Positions 32,871 through 44,652 of a stretch of DNA of 64,000 nt are shown here, piece by piece. The translations under genes were made by a program, and so were the position numbers. This DNA is from Pseudomonas sp. efr-133-TYG-5 (GTDB lineage: Bacteria; Pseudomonadota; Gammaproteobacteria; Pseudomonadales; Pseudomonadaceae): the NCBI RefSeq assembly GCF_030209175.1, contig NZ_JARVSM010000010.1:186001-250000 (forward strand), given 5' to 3'. How positions within the stretch are numbered: the first letter of the stretch is position 1; each line of letters begins with the position of its first letter. The notes below the pieces were generated by a model. The model was not told where the DNA came from. It saw only the letters and a program-made list of their open reading frames with translations, and searched no databases.

Positions 32871-33896
32871 ATGATTGTTCGTCCCGTACGCAGCAGCGAT
32901 TTATCCGCTCTGATCGACCTGGCCCGCAGCACCGGCACCGGTCTGACCACCCTGCCGGCCAACGAAGAGCGCCTGACCCACCGGGTCGGCTGGGCCGAGA
33001 AGACCTTTCGCGGTGAGGCCGGTCGTGGCGATGCGGACTACCTGTTCGTGCTCGAAGACGACAACGGCCGGGTGGTGGGGATTTCCGCCATTGCCGGCGC
33101 GGTCGGTCTGCGTGAGCCGTGGTACAACTTCCGTGTCGGCCTGACCGTCAGTGCTTCGCAGGAGCTGAACATCTATCGCGAGATTCCAACGCTGTTCCTG
33201 GCCAACGACCTGACCGGCAACTCCGAACTGTGCTCGCTGTTCCTCCACGCCGATTACCGCACCGGTCTCAACGGCCGCATGCTGTCGAAGGCGCGGATGC
33301 TGTTCATCGCCGAGTTCCCGGAGCTGTTCGGCAACAAGATCATCGCCGAGATGCGCGGTGTGTCCGATGAGGCCGGCCGTTCGCCGTTCTGGGAAAGCCT
33401 GGGTCGGCACTTCTTCAAGATGGAATTCAGCCAGGCCGATTACCTGACCGGGGTCGGCAACAAGGCGTTCATCGCCGAACTGATGCCGAAATTCCCGCTG
33501 TACACCTGCTTCCTCTCGCCGGATGCGCGCAACGTCATTGGCCAGGTGCACCCGGACACCGAGCCGGCGCTGGCCATGCTCAAGAGCGAAGGCTTCAGCT
33601 ACCAGGGCTACGTCGACATCTTCGACGCCGGCCCGGCCATCGAATGCGAAACCGGCAAGATCCGCGCGGTGCGTGACAGCGAGGCGCTGGTGCTGGCCGT
33701 CGGCACCCCGGGCGACGACGCCACGCCGTTCATCATTCATAACCGCAAGCGCGAAGACTGCCGCATCACGGCGGCGCCGGCCCGTCTGGCTGCCGGCACC
33801 CTGGTGGTCGATCCGCTGACCGCCAAACGTCTTCAACTCAACGCGGGCGACCAAGTGCGCGCCGTGGCGTTGTCCGCTGCTCGGGAGTCGAAATAA
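32871..33896 (+). CDS. aruG: Arginine N-succinyltransferase, beta subunit
   Basis: A 341-residue paralog of AruF (MIVRPVRSSDLSALIDLA; ELMPKFPLYTCFLSPDARNVIGQVHP). The two subunits arose by duplication and act as a heteromer in Pseudomonas. GAGGAG lies before the start. Its stop overlaps the aruD start by one base, so the two are coupled. Confidence 0.95.
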   Translation: MIVRPVRSSDLSALIDLARSTGTGLTTLPANEERLTHRVGWAEKTFRGEAGRGDADYLFVLEDDNGRVVGISAIAGAVGLREPWYNFRVGLTVSASQELNIYREIPTLFLANDLTGNSELCSLFLHADYRTGLNGRMLSKARMLFIAEFPELFGNKIIAEMRGVSDEAGRSPFWESLGRHFFKMEFSQADYLTGVGNKAFIAELMPKFPLYTCFLSPDARNVIGQVHPDTEPALAMLKSEGFSYQGYVDIFDAGPAIECETGKIRAVRDSEALVLAVGTPGDDATPFIIHNRKREDCRITAAPARLAAGTLVVDPLTAKRLQLNAGDQVRAVALSAARESK

Positions 33897-35362
33897 TGAA
33901 TTCGCTATACATCGCAGGTGAATGGCTGGCCGGTCAGGGCGAAGCTTTTCAATCGTTGAACCCGGTGACCCAGCAAGTGCTGTGGTCGGGGGAGGGCGCC
34001 ACCGCCGCCCAGGTCGAATCCGCCGTGCAGGCGGCGCGCCAGGCATTCCCGGCATGGGCGCGGCGTTCGCTGGAAGAACGCATCAGCGTCCTCGAAGCCT
34101 TCGCCGCCGCGCTGAAAAACCACGCCGACGAACTGGCCCGTACCATCGGTGAGGAAACCGGCAAGCCGTTGTGGGAAGCCGCGACCGAAGTCACCAGCAT
34201 GGTCAACAAGATCGCGATCTCGGTGCAGAGCTATCGCGAACGTACCGGCGAAAAGAGCGGCCCGCTGGGCGACGCCACCGCTGTGTTGCGCCACAAGCCA
34301 CACGGCGTGGTCGCGGTATTCGGCCCTTATAACTTCCCCGGCCACTTGCCGAACGGCCACATCGTGCCGGCGCTGCTGGCCGGTAACAGCGTGCTGTTCA
34401 AGCCCAGCGAGCTGACGCCGAAAGTCGCCGAACTGACGGTCAAGTGCTGGATCGAGGCCGGTTTGCCGGCCGGCGTGCTGAACCTGCTGCAAGGCGCCCG
34501 CGAAACCGGGATCGCCCTGGCGGCCAACCCGGGCATCGACGGTCTGTTCTTCACCGGCTCCAGCCGCACCGGCAATCACCTGCACCAGCAGTTCGCCGGG
34601 CGTCCGGACAAGATCCTCGCCCTGGAAATGGGCGGCAACAATCCGCTGGTGGTCGATCAGGTCGCTGACCTCGATGCGGCGGTGTACACCATCATTCAGT
34701 CGGCGTTCATTTCCGCCGGCCAGCGTTGCACCTGCGCCCGTCGGCTGCTGGTGCCGCAAGGCGCGTGGGGCGACAGCCTGCTCAAGCGTCTGGTGGAAGT
34801 CAGCGCGACCATCGAAGTCGGTGCGTTCGATCAGCAACCGGCGCCGTTCATGGGCTCGGTGATTTCCCTTGGCGCGGCGAAAGCGCTGATGGATGCCCAG
34901 CAACAGCTGCTGGCCAATGGCGCGGTGTCGCTGCTGGCGATGACTCAGCCACAGGCGCAGTCGGCCTTGCTGACCCCGGGCATTCTCGATGTGACTGCGG
35001 TGGCGGAGCGTCCGGACGAAGAACTGTTTGGCCCATTGCTGCAGGTGATCCGCTACGCCGATTTCGCTGCGGCGATTGCCGAAGCCAACGCCACCGCATT
35101 CGGCCTGGCCGCTGGCCTGTTGTCGGACTCCGAAGAGCGCTACCAGCAATTCTGGCTGGAAAGCCGTGCCGGTATCGTCAACTGGAACAAACAGCTGACC
35201 GGTGCTGCGAGCAGCGCGCCGTTCGGCGGCGTCGGTGCGTCGGGCAACCACCGCGCCAGTGCCTACTACGCCGCGGATTACTGCGCGTACCCGGTGGCCT
35301 CGCTGGAAACGCCGACCCTGGTGTTGCCCGCGGCCCTGACGCCTGGCGTGAAAATGGCGTAA
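33896..35362 (+). CDS. aruD: Succinylglutamate semialdehyde dehydrogenase
   Basis: A 488-residue NAD-dependent aldehyde dehydrogenase, the fourth step of the pathway. The nucleophile is Cys278 in GQRCTCARR, the general base about Glu244 in LALEMGGNN, and FTGSSRTGNH holds the NAD-binding loop. Overlaps aruG by one base. Confidence 0.95.
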   Translation: MNSLYIAGEWLAGQGEAFQSLNPVTQQVLWSGEGATAAQVESAVQAARQAFPAWARRSLEERISVLEAFAAALKNHADELARTIGEETGKPLWEAATEVTSMVNKIAISVQSYRERTGEKSGPLGDATAVLRHKPHGVVAVFGPYNFPGHLPNGHIVPALLAGNSVLFKPSELTPKVAELTVKCWIEAGLPAGVLNLLQGARETGIALAANPGIDGLFFTGSSRTGNHLHQQFAGRPDKILALEMGGNNPLVVDQVADLDAAVYTIIQSAFISAGQRCTCARRLLVPQGAWGDSLLKRLVEVSATIEVGAFDQQPAPFMGSVISLGAAKALMDAQQQLLANGAVSLLAMTQPQAQSALLTPGILDVTAVAERPDEELFGPLLQVIRYADFAAAIAEANATAFGLAAGLLSDSEERYQQFWLESRAGIVNWNKQLTGAASSAPFGGVGASGNHRASAYYAADYCAYPVASLETPTLVLPAALTPGVKMA

Positions 35363-35366
35363 TGCC

Positions 35367-35431
35367 CATCGCTGGCCAGCCAGCTCCCACAAGGGCGATG
35401 AGATCCCTGTGGGAGCTGGCTGGCCAGCGAA
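35367..35431. repeat. REP doublet (REPIN)
   Basis: Close inverted pair (CATCGCTGGCCAGCCAGCTCCCAC / GTGGGAGCTGGCTGGCCAGCGA) with a short spacer, right after the aruD stop and inside the operon. It forms a long perfect hairpin. Confidence 0.8.
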
Positions 35432-35500
35432 GGCCGCGCCGCGGTCTGACTCAATTGTTACTTGAAGCCTATAACAACAGATTCTCGTGGAGCCTCGCTG

Positions 35501-36847
35501 ATGAAATCCTATGAAGTCAATTTTGACGGTCTAGTGGGGCCGACCCATAACTACGGTGGTCTGTCCTACGGCAACGTTGCATCGCAGAGCAACAGCCAAC
35601 AGTCTTCCAATCCAAAGGAAGCGGCGCTGCAAGGCCTGGCGAAAATGAAAGCGCTGATGGAAATGGGCTTTCAGCAAGGGGTGCTGGCACCGCAGGAGCG
35701 CCCGGACGTGGCCGCGCTGCGCCGCCTCGGTTTCAGTGGCACGGATGCGCAGGTCATCGAGCGCGCCGCCAAGGAAGCGATGCCGCTGCTGGTCGCCAGT
35801 TGCTCGGCGTCGAGCATGTGGGTGGCCAACGCCGCCACCGTCAGCCCGAGCGCCGACACCGCCGACGGCCGCGTGCATTTCACCGCCGCCAACCTCAACT
35901 GCAAATATCACCGCAGCATCGAGCACCCGACCACCAGCCGCGTGCTCGGCGCGATGTTCGCCGACCAGCAGCACTTCGCCCACCACGCCGCGTTGCCGGC
36001 GGTGGCGCAGTTCGGCGACGAAGGCGCAGCCAACCACACGCGTTTCTGCCGTGAGTACGGCGAGGCCGGTGTCGAGTTCTTCGTGTTCGGCCGCAGTGCG
36101 TTCGATACCCGTTACCCTGCACCGCAGAAGTACCCGGCACGCCAGACCCTCGAAGCGTCGCAGGCGGTCGCTCGTCTGCACGGCCTGCGCGACGACGGCG
36201 TGGTCTACGCGCAGCAGAACCCGGCGGTGATCGACCAGGGCGTGTTCCACAACGACGTCATCGCGGTAGGCAACGGCGAGGTGCTGTTCTATCACGAGGA
36301 CGCGTTCCTCGACACCGAGCAGATGCTGGCCGAGCTGCAAGCCAAGCTGGCCAAGGTCGGCGGCCAGTTCCAGTCGGTCTGCGTGCCGCGCTCGGCGGTC
36401 AGCGTCGACGACGCCGTGCGTTCCTACCTGTTCAACAGCCAGTTGCTGTCGCGTGCGGACGGTTCGATGCTGCTGATCGTGCCGCAGGAGTGCCAGGCCA
36501 ACGAGCGCGTGTGGCAGTACCTGCAAGGCCTGACCAGCTCCGGCGGCCTGATCCGCGAAGTGAAGGTCTTCGACCTCAAGCAGAGCATGCAGAACGGCGG
36601 TGGCCCGGCGTGTCTGCGCCTGCGCGTGGCGCTCAACGAAACCGAACTGGCGGCGGTCAACCCAGGGGTTATCATGACGGCCCCGTTGTACGGTTCATTG
36701 ACCGCATGGGTTGAAAAGCACTACCGCGATCGCCTGAGCGAAAGCGACCTGGCGGATCCGCAGTTGCTGCTTGAATGCCGGACGGCACTGGATGAACTGA
36801 CGCAAATCCTTAAACTGGGCGCGGTTTATCCATTCCAGATCAATTGA
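35501..36847 (+). CDS. aruB: N-succinylarginine dihydrolase
   Basis: A 448-residue enzyme of the amidinotransferase fold that hydrolyses N2-succinylarginine to succinylornithine, CO2 and two ammonia. The N-terminal block EVNFDGLVGPTHNYGGLSYGN is diagnostic. A catalytic-site block HFAHHAALP and a C-terminal QNGGGPACLRLR (nucleophilic Cys) are visible. Start MKSYEVNF follows GGAG. Confidence 0.96.
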   Translation: MKSYEVNFDGLVGPTHNYGGLSYGNVASQSNSQQSSNPKEAALQGLAKMKALMEMGFQQGVLAPQERPDVAALRRLGFSGTDAQVIERAAKEAMPLLVASCSASSMWVANAATVSPSADTADGRVHFTAANLNCKYHRSIEHPTTSRVLGAMFADQQHFAHHAALPAVAQFGDEGAANHTRFCREYGEAGVEFFVFGRSAFDTRYPAPQKYPARQTLEASQAVARLHGLRDDGVVYAQQNPAVIDQGVFHNDVIAVGNGEVLFYHEDAFLDTEQMLAELQAKLAKVGGQFQSVCVPRSAVSVDDAVRSYLFNSQLLSRADGSMLLIVPQECQANERVWQYLQGLTSSGGLIREVKVFDLKQSMQNGGGPACLRLRVALNETELAAVNPGVIMTAPLYGSLTAWVEKHYRDRLSESDLADPQLLLECRTALDELTQILKLGAVYPFQIN

Positions 36848-36907
36848 TGGCCGTTGCGCCGCTTCGTCGCGGCGCCCGGCTTCATCTCCCCAAGAGAGCG
36901 AAAAGAC

Positions 36908-37195
36908 ATGAGTGATTCCCTGCAGCTGATCCTTGAAGACACCGACGGCACGCAACTGCAAACTTCGTGCACCCGCGTCGCGGTCATGTGGCAAGGCAAA
37001 GAGCTGTGGATCCAGCAGGACGGCCGCGGCCAGCTGCTGATCGGCGTGGACGTCGAAGAGGGCGACGAAGAGTACGCCAACCTGCTGCTGCGCCCATTGG
37101 CGACTAATCTGGTAAGTCTGCAACTGGAAATGGAACCGGCCGACCTCGGTGACGAGGACCACGTGCACGGCCCGGATTGCAACCACGACCATTAA
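36908..37195 (+). CDS. Conserved small protein between aruB and aruE
   Basis: A 95-residue acidic protein. It has no recognised enzyme motif; the C-terminal tail DHVHGPDCNHDH is rich in His, Asp and Cys and could bind metal. It sits between the last two aru genes with short gaps (60 and 12 bases), so it is almost certainly co-transcribed. Its role in arginine catabolism is not known to me. GAGAG precedes the start. Confidence 0.75.
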   Translation: MSDSLQLILEDTDGTQLQTSCTRVAVMWQGKELWIQQDGRGQLLIGVDVEEGDEEYANLLLRPLATNLVSLQLEMEPADLGDEDHVHGPDCNHDH

Positions 37196-37207
37196 GGAAA
37201 CCGCTCT

Positions 37208-38218
37208 ATGCTCGCCCTCGGCAAACTGCTTGAACTGACCCTCGCCGGCCGCGAACCGGCGGAGAAGACTCAACTGACTGTCGAAGGCGTGCGTATGCGC
37301 TGGTTGAGCGAGGGTGCGCTGGAAGTGCGGCCACCCGAAGCGCGCGACAATGGCCTGGACCTGCTGCTGTCAGCGGGGATCCACGGCAACGAGACAGCAC
37401 CGATCGAACTGCTCGACCGGTTGCTGCATGACATCGCTCGCGGCGACCTGAAGCCGCGTGCCCGGATTCTGTTCCTGTTCGGCAACCCGGAAGCGATTCG
37501 CAAGGGCGAGCGCTTCGTCGAGCAGGACGTCAATCGGCTGTTCAACGGCCGTCATGAACAAAGCAGCGGTTCCGAAGCCCTGCGCGCCTGTGAGCTGGAA
37601 CGGCTGGCGGCAAGTTTCTTCAGCGTGCCGGACCGGCAGCGCCTGCATTACGACCTGCACACCGCCATTCGTGGCTCGAAGATCGAGCAGTTCGCGCTCT
37701 ACCCCTGGAAGGACGGGCGCCAGCATTCGCGCCAGGAACTGGCCCGTTTGCGCGCGGCCGGGATGGAAGCGGTGCTGTTGCAGAACAAGCCGTCGATCGT
37801 GTTCAGCGCCTACACCTACGACAAGCTCGGCGCCGAGTCCTTTACCCTCGAGCTGGGCAAGGCGCGGCCGTTCGGACAGAACGCCGGGGTCAACGTGTCG
37901 CTGCTGGAAACCCGGCTGAAGCAGATCATCGAAGGCAACGAGCCGGAGCTGGCCGCGGAAGGCCTGGACGGTCTGCAGCTGTTCAGCGTGGCGCGGGAAA
38001 TCATCAAGCACAGCGACGCGTTCCGCCTGAACCTGCCGGCGGACATCGAAAACTTCTCGGAACTGGAAGTGGGTTACGTGCTGGCCGAAGATCTGGCCAA
38101 TACCCGCTGGATCATCGAGGAGGAGGGCGCACGGATCATTTTCCCCAACCCGAAGGTCAAGAACGGCCTGCGGGCGGGCATTCTGATCGTCCCGGCCACT
38201 GACGAAAACCTCGCCTAA
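37208..38218 (+). CDS. aruE: Succinylglutamate desuccinylase
   Basis: A 336-residue zinc enzyme that releases glutamate and succinate in the final AST step. Zinc ligands are in SAGIHGNETAPIELLD (HxxE) and HYDLHTAIRGS. The substrate-binding block ARILFLFGNPEAIRKGERFVEQDVNRLF is typical. AAGGA is before the ATG. Last gene of the operon; a REP doublet follows. Confidence 0.95.
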   Translation: MLALGKLLELTLAGREPAEKTQLTVEGVRMRWLSEGALEVRPPEARDNGLDLLLSAGIHGNETAPIELLDRLLHDIARGDLKPRARILFLFGNPEAIRKGERFVEQDVNRLFNGRHEQSSGSEALRACELERLAASFFSVPDRQRLHYDLHTAIRGSKIEQFALYPWKDGRQHSRQELARLRAAGMEAVLLQNKPSIVFSAYTYDKLGAESFTLELGKARPFGQNAGVNVSLLETRLKQIIEGNEPELAAEGLDGLQLFSVAREIIKHSDAFRLNLPADIENFSELEVGYVLAEDLANTRWIIEEEGARIIFPNPKVKNGLRAGILIVPATDENLA

Positions 38219-38243
38219 GCCAATTTTCGATCTGCTATATAAC

Positions 38244-38338
38244 CCTGTGGGAGCGAGCTTGCTCGCGAAGGCAAGCTGGCATTCAACATTCGAGTTGGCT
38301 GTCAGTGCGCTTTCGCGAGCAGGCTCGCTCCCACAGGG
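38244..38338. repeat. REP doublet (REPIN), GCGAGC type
   Basis: Inverted GTGGGAGCGAGCTTGCTCGCGAAGG / TTTCGCGAGCAGGCTCGCTCCCAC units between the convergent aruE and ribH ends. Confidence 0.8.
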
Positions 38339-38373
38339 CAATGAGTGAGACCAAAAGCCTCACTCAGGGGCGA

Positions 38374-38883
38374 TCAGACCGCGAGAGCACGCGGCTCGGT
38401 GCGGCGCAACGCACGTACCTTCTGCAACGTATCGGCGCACGTCTTCGCGGCTTCCTGACCCTTGTGCACAAAGTGCTCGAAGAAGAACTTCTGATGTTCT
38501 TCACCGGCATGGAAGTGATGCGGGGTCAGGGACACCGAGAACACCGGCACTTCGGTTTCCAGCTGCACCTGCATCAGGCCGCTGACCACCGACTGGGCGA
38601 CGAACTCGTGACGATAGATGCCGCCGTCCACCACCAGGGCTGCCGCGACGATGCCGGCATAACGACCGGTCTTGGCCAGCAACTTGGCGTGCAGGGGCAT
38701 TTCAAAGGCGCCGCCGACTTCGAAGAAATCGATGTCCGCTTCCTGGTAACCCTGGGCAATCATTTCGGCGACGAAACCTTTACGGCTCTGATCGACGATT
38801 TCCTTATGCCAGCAGGCCTGAATGAACGCGACGCGCTCGCCGTGTGGGTGTTTGCTTTTGCTGTCGATAGCGGTGGGTTGCAT
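38374..38883 (-). CDS. ribH: 6,7-dimethyl-8-ribityllumazine synthase (RibH-type)
   Basis: A 169-residue lumazine synthase that condenses the ribityl-uracil and dihydroxybutanone phosphate precursors of riboflavin. Recognisable blocks are RVAFIQACWHKEIVDQSRKGF at the N-terminus, EVGGAFEMPLHAKLLAKTG and VVDGGIYRHEFVAQSVVSGLM. It is a single gene, apart from other rib genes, and is controlled by its own FMN riboswitch. It therefore looks like the second, stand-alone RibH (ribH2-type) rather than the one in the main rib operon. Confidence 0.85.
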   Translation of the reverse strand: MQPTAIDSKSKHPHGERVAFIQACWHKEIVDQSRKGFVAEMIAQGYQEADIDFFEVGGAFEMPLHAKLLAKTGRYAGIVAAALVVDGGIYRHEFVAQSVVSGLMQVQLETEVPVFSVSLTPHHFHAGEEHQKFFFEHFVHKGQEAAKTCADTLQKVRALRRTEPRALAV

Positions 38884-38890
38884 GTTCTGA

Positions 38891-38916
38891 CTCCTGTTTG
38901 TGTAAAAAACAGGGCG
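38891..38916 (-). promoter_or_regulatory. Ribosome-site sequestering hairpin before ribH
   Basis: On the minus strand CCTGTTT pairs with AAACAGG, which covers part of the AGGAG ribosome site just before the ribH ATG. The CGCCCTG at its start (38910-38916) is also complementary to CAGGGCG of the riboswitch 5' stem (39143-39149), so the two pairings are mutually exclusive. Confidence 0.6.
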
Positions 38917-38989
38917 TTATGAATCGAAAGGGATTCGAGGGTACGCACGCTCGCACGAAGGCGGGCGGACGGCCCTTTGGCGTCAATCC

Positions 38990-39155
38990 CGTTCTCTCTT
39001 CATCCGGACTATGACCGTCGGCCCCGGAATCACACCGGGTCTGCTGACCTTGTCGCGGCTCCCGGGCACACCGGTTTCCAGCGCCAAGCGCTCGCGGGCT
39101 ATGCGCATTGCGCGCAATTACCGCCGGTGGGGAATTGCACCCCGCCCTGAGAACG
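38990..39155 (-). promoter_or_regulatory. FMN riboswitch (RFN element)
   Basis: The minus strand shows the RFN consensus in order: CAGGGCGGGGTGCAATTCCC, ACCGGCGGTAAT, AGCCCGCGAGCG, GACAAGGTCAGCAGACCCGGTG, TTCCGGGGCCGACGGTCATAGTCCGGATG and the closing GAAGAGAGAAC. It precedes ribH by ~100 bases and is expected to repress it when FMN is abundant, apparently at the level of translation. Confidence 0.93.
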
Positions 39156-39356
39156 TTATGCCGCCCTTCATCGGGCGGCGCAGCGTTTTTAACACAGATT
39201 GGCAGCCTGTGCATCGCGCCTTTGTGATGATTGCCATCGGGTTTTTCGAAGACACGTGGCGACTTTTCCTCAACCAAGGGTTGATTAATCTGCGCTGTGA
39301 CCGCAGTAATTCAACTTCGAAAAGGGAATTCCCCTGCTGACTTTGAGGCCAGGTTC

Positions 39357-40361
39357 ATGAGCGTTATCGATCTTCGCAGCGACACCGTCACCCAACCGAC
39401 CCCGGCAATGCTCGAAGCGATGGCCAGCGCGGCCACCGGCGACGATGTGTACGGCGAAGATCCGACGGTCAATCGTCTGGAAGCCGAACTGGCAGAACGG
39501 CTGGGTTTTGCCGCGGCGCTGTTCGTCCCGACGGGCACCATGAGCAACCTGCTGGGCCTGATGGCGCACTGCGAGCGCGGTGACGAGTACATCGTCGGCC
39601 AGCAGGCGCACACCTATAAGTACGAGGGCGGCGGTGCGGCGGTGCTCGGCTCGATCCAGCCGCAGCCGTTGGAAGTACAGGCCGATGGTTCGCTGGATCT
39701 CGAGCAGGCCGCGGCAGCGATCAAGCCGGACGATTTCCACTTTGCCCGCACCCGTTTGCTGGCCCTGGAAAACACCATGCAGGGCAAGGTCTTGCCGCTG
39801 GAGTATCTGGCGCGGGCGCGTAAATTCACTCAAGACAACGGCCTGCAGCTGCATCTGGACGGCGCGCGTCTGTACAACGCCGCGGTCAGGCTCGGGGTCG
39901 ATGCGCGGGAGATCACCCGGCATTTCGACTCGGTCTCGGTGTGCCTGTCCAAGGGCCTCGGCGCGCCGGTCGGCTCGGTGTTGTGCGGTTCGGCCGAGTT
40001 GATCGGCAAGGCCCGGCGCCTGCGCAAAATGGTCGGCGGCGGCATGCGCCAGGCGGGCCTGCTGGCGGCGGCGGGGCTGTATGCCCTGGAGCATCACGTC
40101 GAGCGCCTGGCCGACGACCACGCCAACGCCGAGTTCCTCGCCCAGGGCCTGCGCCAGGCCGGGTTCAGCGTCGAACCGGTCCAGACCAACATGGTGTACG
40201 TGCAGATCGGCGATCAGGCCCGGGCGCTCCGGGACTTTGCCGCCGAGCGCGGGATCAGGCTGAGCGCCGCCGGACGTCTGCGCATGGTCACGCACATGGA
40301 CGTCAATCGCTCGCAAATCGAGCAAGTGATCGCGACATTCGTCGAGTTTTCGCGCAAGTGA
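39357..40361 (+). CDS. ltaE: Low-specificity L-threonine aldolase
   Basis: A 334-residue PLP enzyme that cleaves L-threonine (and allo-threonine) to glycine and acetaldehyde. Motifs: IDLRSDTVTQPTPAML and ATGDDVYGEDPTVNRLE at the N-terminus, QLHLDGARLYNAAV for PLP anchoring and SVCLSKGLGAPVGSVL, where Lys is the PLP lysine. The start MSVIDLRSD is family-typical; an ATG 60 bases upstream would add an odd tail. Confidence 0.93.
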   Translation: MSVIDLRSDTVTQPTPAMLEAMASAATGDDVYGEDPTVNRLEAELAERLGFAAALFVPTGTMSNLLGLMAHCERGDEYIVGQQAHTYKYEGGGAAVLGSIQPQPLEVQADGSLDLEQAAAAIKPDDFHFARTRLLALENTMQGKVLPLEYLARARKFTQDNGLQLHLDGARLYNAAVRLGVDAREITRHFDSVSVCLSKGLGAPVGSVLCGSAELIGKARRLRKMVGGGMRQAGLLAAAGLYALEHHVERLADDHANAEFLAQGLRQAGFSVEPVQTNMVYVQIGDQARALRDFAAERGIRLSAAGRLRMVTHMDVNRSQIEQVIATFVEFSRK

Positions 40362-40404
40362 CAGCGTTAGCCGTCCAATTGACCGTTTCTATCGTATAAA
40401 CACG

Positions 40405-40433
40405 CTGTACCCCGCGCGCAGGGCCGATATAAT
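40405..40433 (+). promoter_or_regulatory. -10-type promoter upstream of alaS
   Basis: TATAAT at 40428-40433 followed by a GC-rich GCGGCCC discriminator, typical of growth-rate-controlled promoters. The -35 candidate CTGTAC (40405-40410, 17-base spacer) is poor. Confidence 0.45.
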
Positions 40434-40507
40434 GCGGCCCTTTGCCGTCGCTTCGTCTGTTGACGTTTCGCACAGGCCTTTGGCCGCAGCCTCCGTGGAA
40501 GAACCTA

Positions 40508-43132
<2,625 letters not shown>

Positions 43133-43222
43133 GACGGCCCGTCGGGCCCGCAGTCTAGTGGCGGGCCCGGCGGCTGTTCGAGTGATTATTGGGCGCCCTT
43201 CATGGGCAGAGGCGGCTTTGAA

Positions 43223-44464
43223 ATGGCTTTGATCGTACAGAAATTTGGAGGCACCTCGGTCGGCACTGTCGAGAGAATCGAGCAGGTCGCCGACAAGGTT
43301 AAGAAATTCCGCGATGCCGGCGATGACCTGGTGGTTGTGCTGTCTGCAATGAGCGGCGAAACCAACCGTCTGATCGATCTGGCCAAGCAAATCAGTGGCG
43401 AAGATCAACCGGTTCCGCGTGAACTGGACGTGATCGTTTCCACCGGTGAGCAGGTGACGATTGCCCTGTTGGCCATGGCGCTGATCAAGCGTGGTGTGCC
43501 GGCGGTGTCGTACACCGGCAACCAGGTGCGGATCCTCACCGACAGTGCGCACAATAAAGCGCGTATCTTGCAGATTGATGACCAGAAGATCCGTGGTGAC
43601 CTGAAGGCCGGTCGCGTGGTGGTTGTCGCCGGTTTCCAGGGCGTCGACGAGCACGGCAACATCACTACTCTCGGTCGCGGCGGTTCCGATACCACCGGTG
43701 TGGCGCTGGCCGCCGCGCTGAAGGCTGACGAATGCCAGATCTACACCGACGTCGATGGTGTCTACACCACTGACCCGCGTGTGGTGTCCGTGGCCCAGCG
43801 CCTGGACAAGATCACCTTCGAAGAGATGCTGGAAATGGCCAGTCTCGGTTCCAAGGTGCTGCAGATCCGCGCGGTGGAGTTCGCCGGCAAGTACAACGTT
43901 CCGCTGCGCGTACTGCACAGCTTCAAGGAGGGTCCGGGCACCCTCATTACTATTGATGAAGAGGAAACCATGGAACAGCCGATCATTTCCGGCATCGCCT
44001 TCAATCGCGATGAAGCCAAGCTGACCATCCGTGGCGTGCCAGACACCCCGGGCGTGGCGTTCAAGATTCTCGGCCCGATCAGTGCCGCGAACATCGAAGT
44101 CGACATGATCGTGCAGAACGTCGCGCACGATAACACCACCGACTTCACCTTCACCGTGCACCGCAACGACTACCAGGCCGCACAGACCGTGCTGGAAAAC
44201 ACCGCTCGCGAGATCGGTGCCCGTGAAGTGGTCGGCGACACCAAGATCGCCAAGGTCTCGATCGTCGGCGTCGGCATGCGTTCGCACGCAGGCGTGGCCA
44301 GCCGCATGTTCGAATCCCTGGCCAAGGAAAGCATCAACATCCAGATGATCTCGACCTCGGAAATCAAGGTTTCCGTGGTGATCGAAGAGAAGTACCTGGA
44401 ACTGGCCGTGCGCGCCCTGCACACGGCTTTCGAACTGGATGCTCCGGCCCGTCAGGGCGAGTAA
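43223..44464 (+). CDS. lysC: Aspartate kinase
   Basis: A 413-residue aspartokinase, first enzyme of the aspartate pathway to lysine, threonine and methionine. The kinase part (KFGGTSVGTVERI at the N-terminus, GRGGSDTTGVALAAAL) is followed by two ACT domains (~residues 260-410) that give feedback control by lysine and threonine. Internally, an ATG at 43971 (MEQPIISGIAF) is preceded by GAGGAA, so an ACT-only beta subunit could be made, as in Bacillus and some other bacteria. Ends in a strong terminator. Confidence 0.95.
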   Translation: MALIVQKFGGTSVGTVERIEQVADKVKKFRDAGDDLVVVLSAMSGETNRLIDLAKQISGEDQPVPRELDVIVSTGEQVTIALLAMALIKRGVPAVSYTGNQVRILTDSAHNKARILQIDDQKIRGDLKAGRVVVVAGFQGVDEHGNITTLGRGGSDTTGVALAAALKADECQIYTDVDGVYTTDPRVVSVAQRLDKITFEEMLEMASLGSKVLQIRAVEFAGKYNVPLRVLHSFKEGPGTLITIDEEETMEQPIISGIAFNRDEAKLTIRGVPDTPGVAFKILGPISAANIEVDMIVQNVAHDNTTDFTFTVHRNDYQAAQTVLENTAREIGAREVVGDTKIAKVSIVGVGMRSHAGVASRMFESLAKESINIQMISTSEIKVSVVIEEKYLELAVRALHTAFELDAPARQGE

Positions 44465-44477
44465 TCCGCTGACTTGA

Positions 44478-44508
44478 AGGGCGCGGTCTGACCGCGCCCT
44501 TTATTTTT
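44478..44508 (+). terminator. lysC terminator
   Basis: AGGGCGCGGTC-TG-ACCGCGCCCT followed by TTATTTTT. Confidence 0.85.
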
Positions 44509-44652
44509 GAATGGCGCGAGGCGGGGGAACTGTTCTTTTGCCCGCGCTGGTCAATACTCAGGCATGTAGGGCTACGATCGCTCCGGTTGTAGGTCGGGTG
44601 CCTTTTTTTTGCAGACTGTTGTCCCTGAACTGAATTGCGTGAGGAGAAAGGT

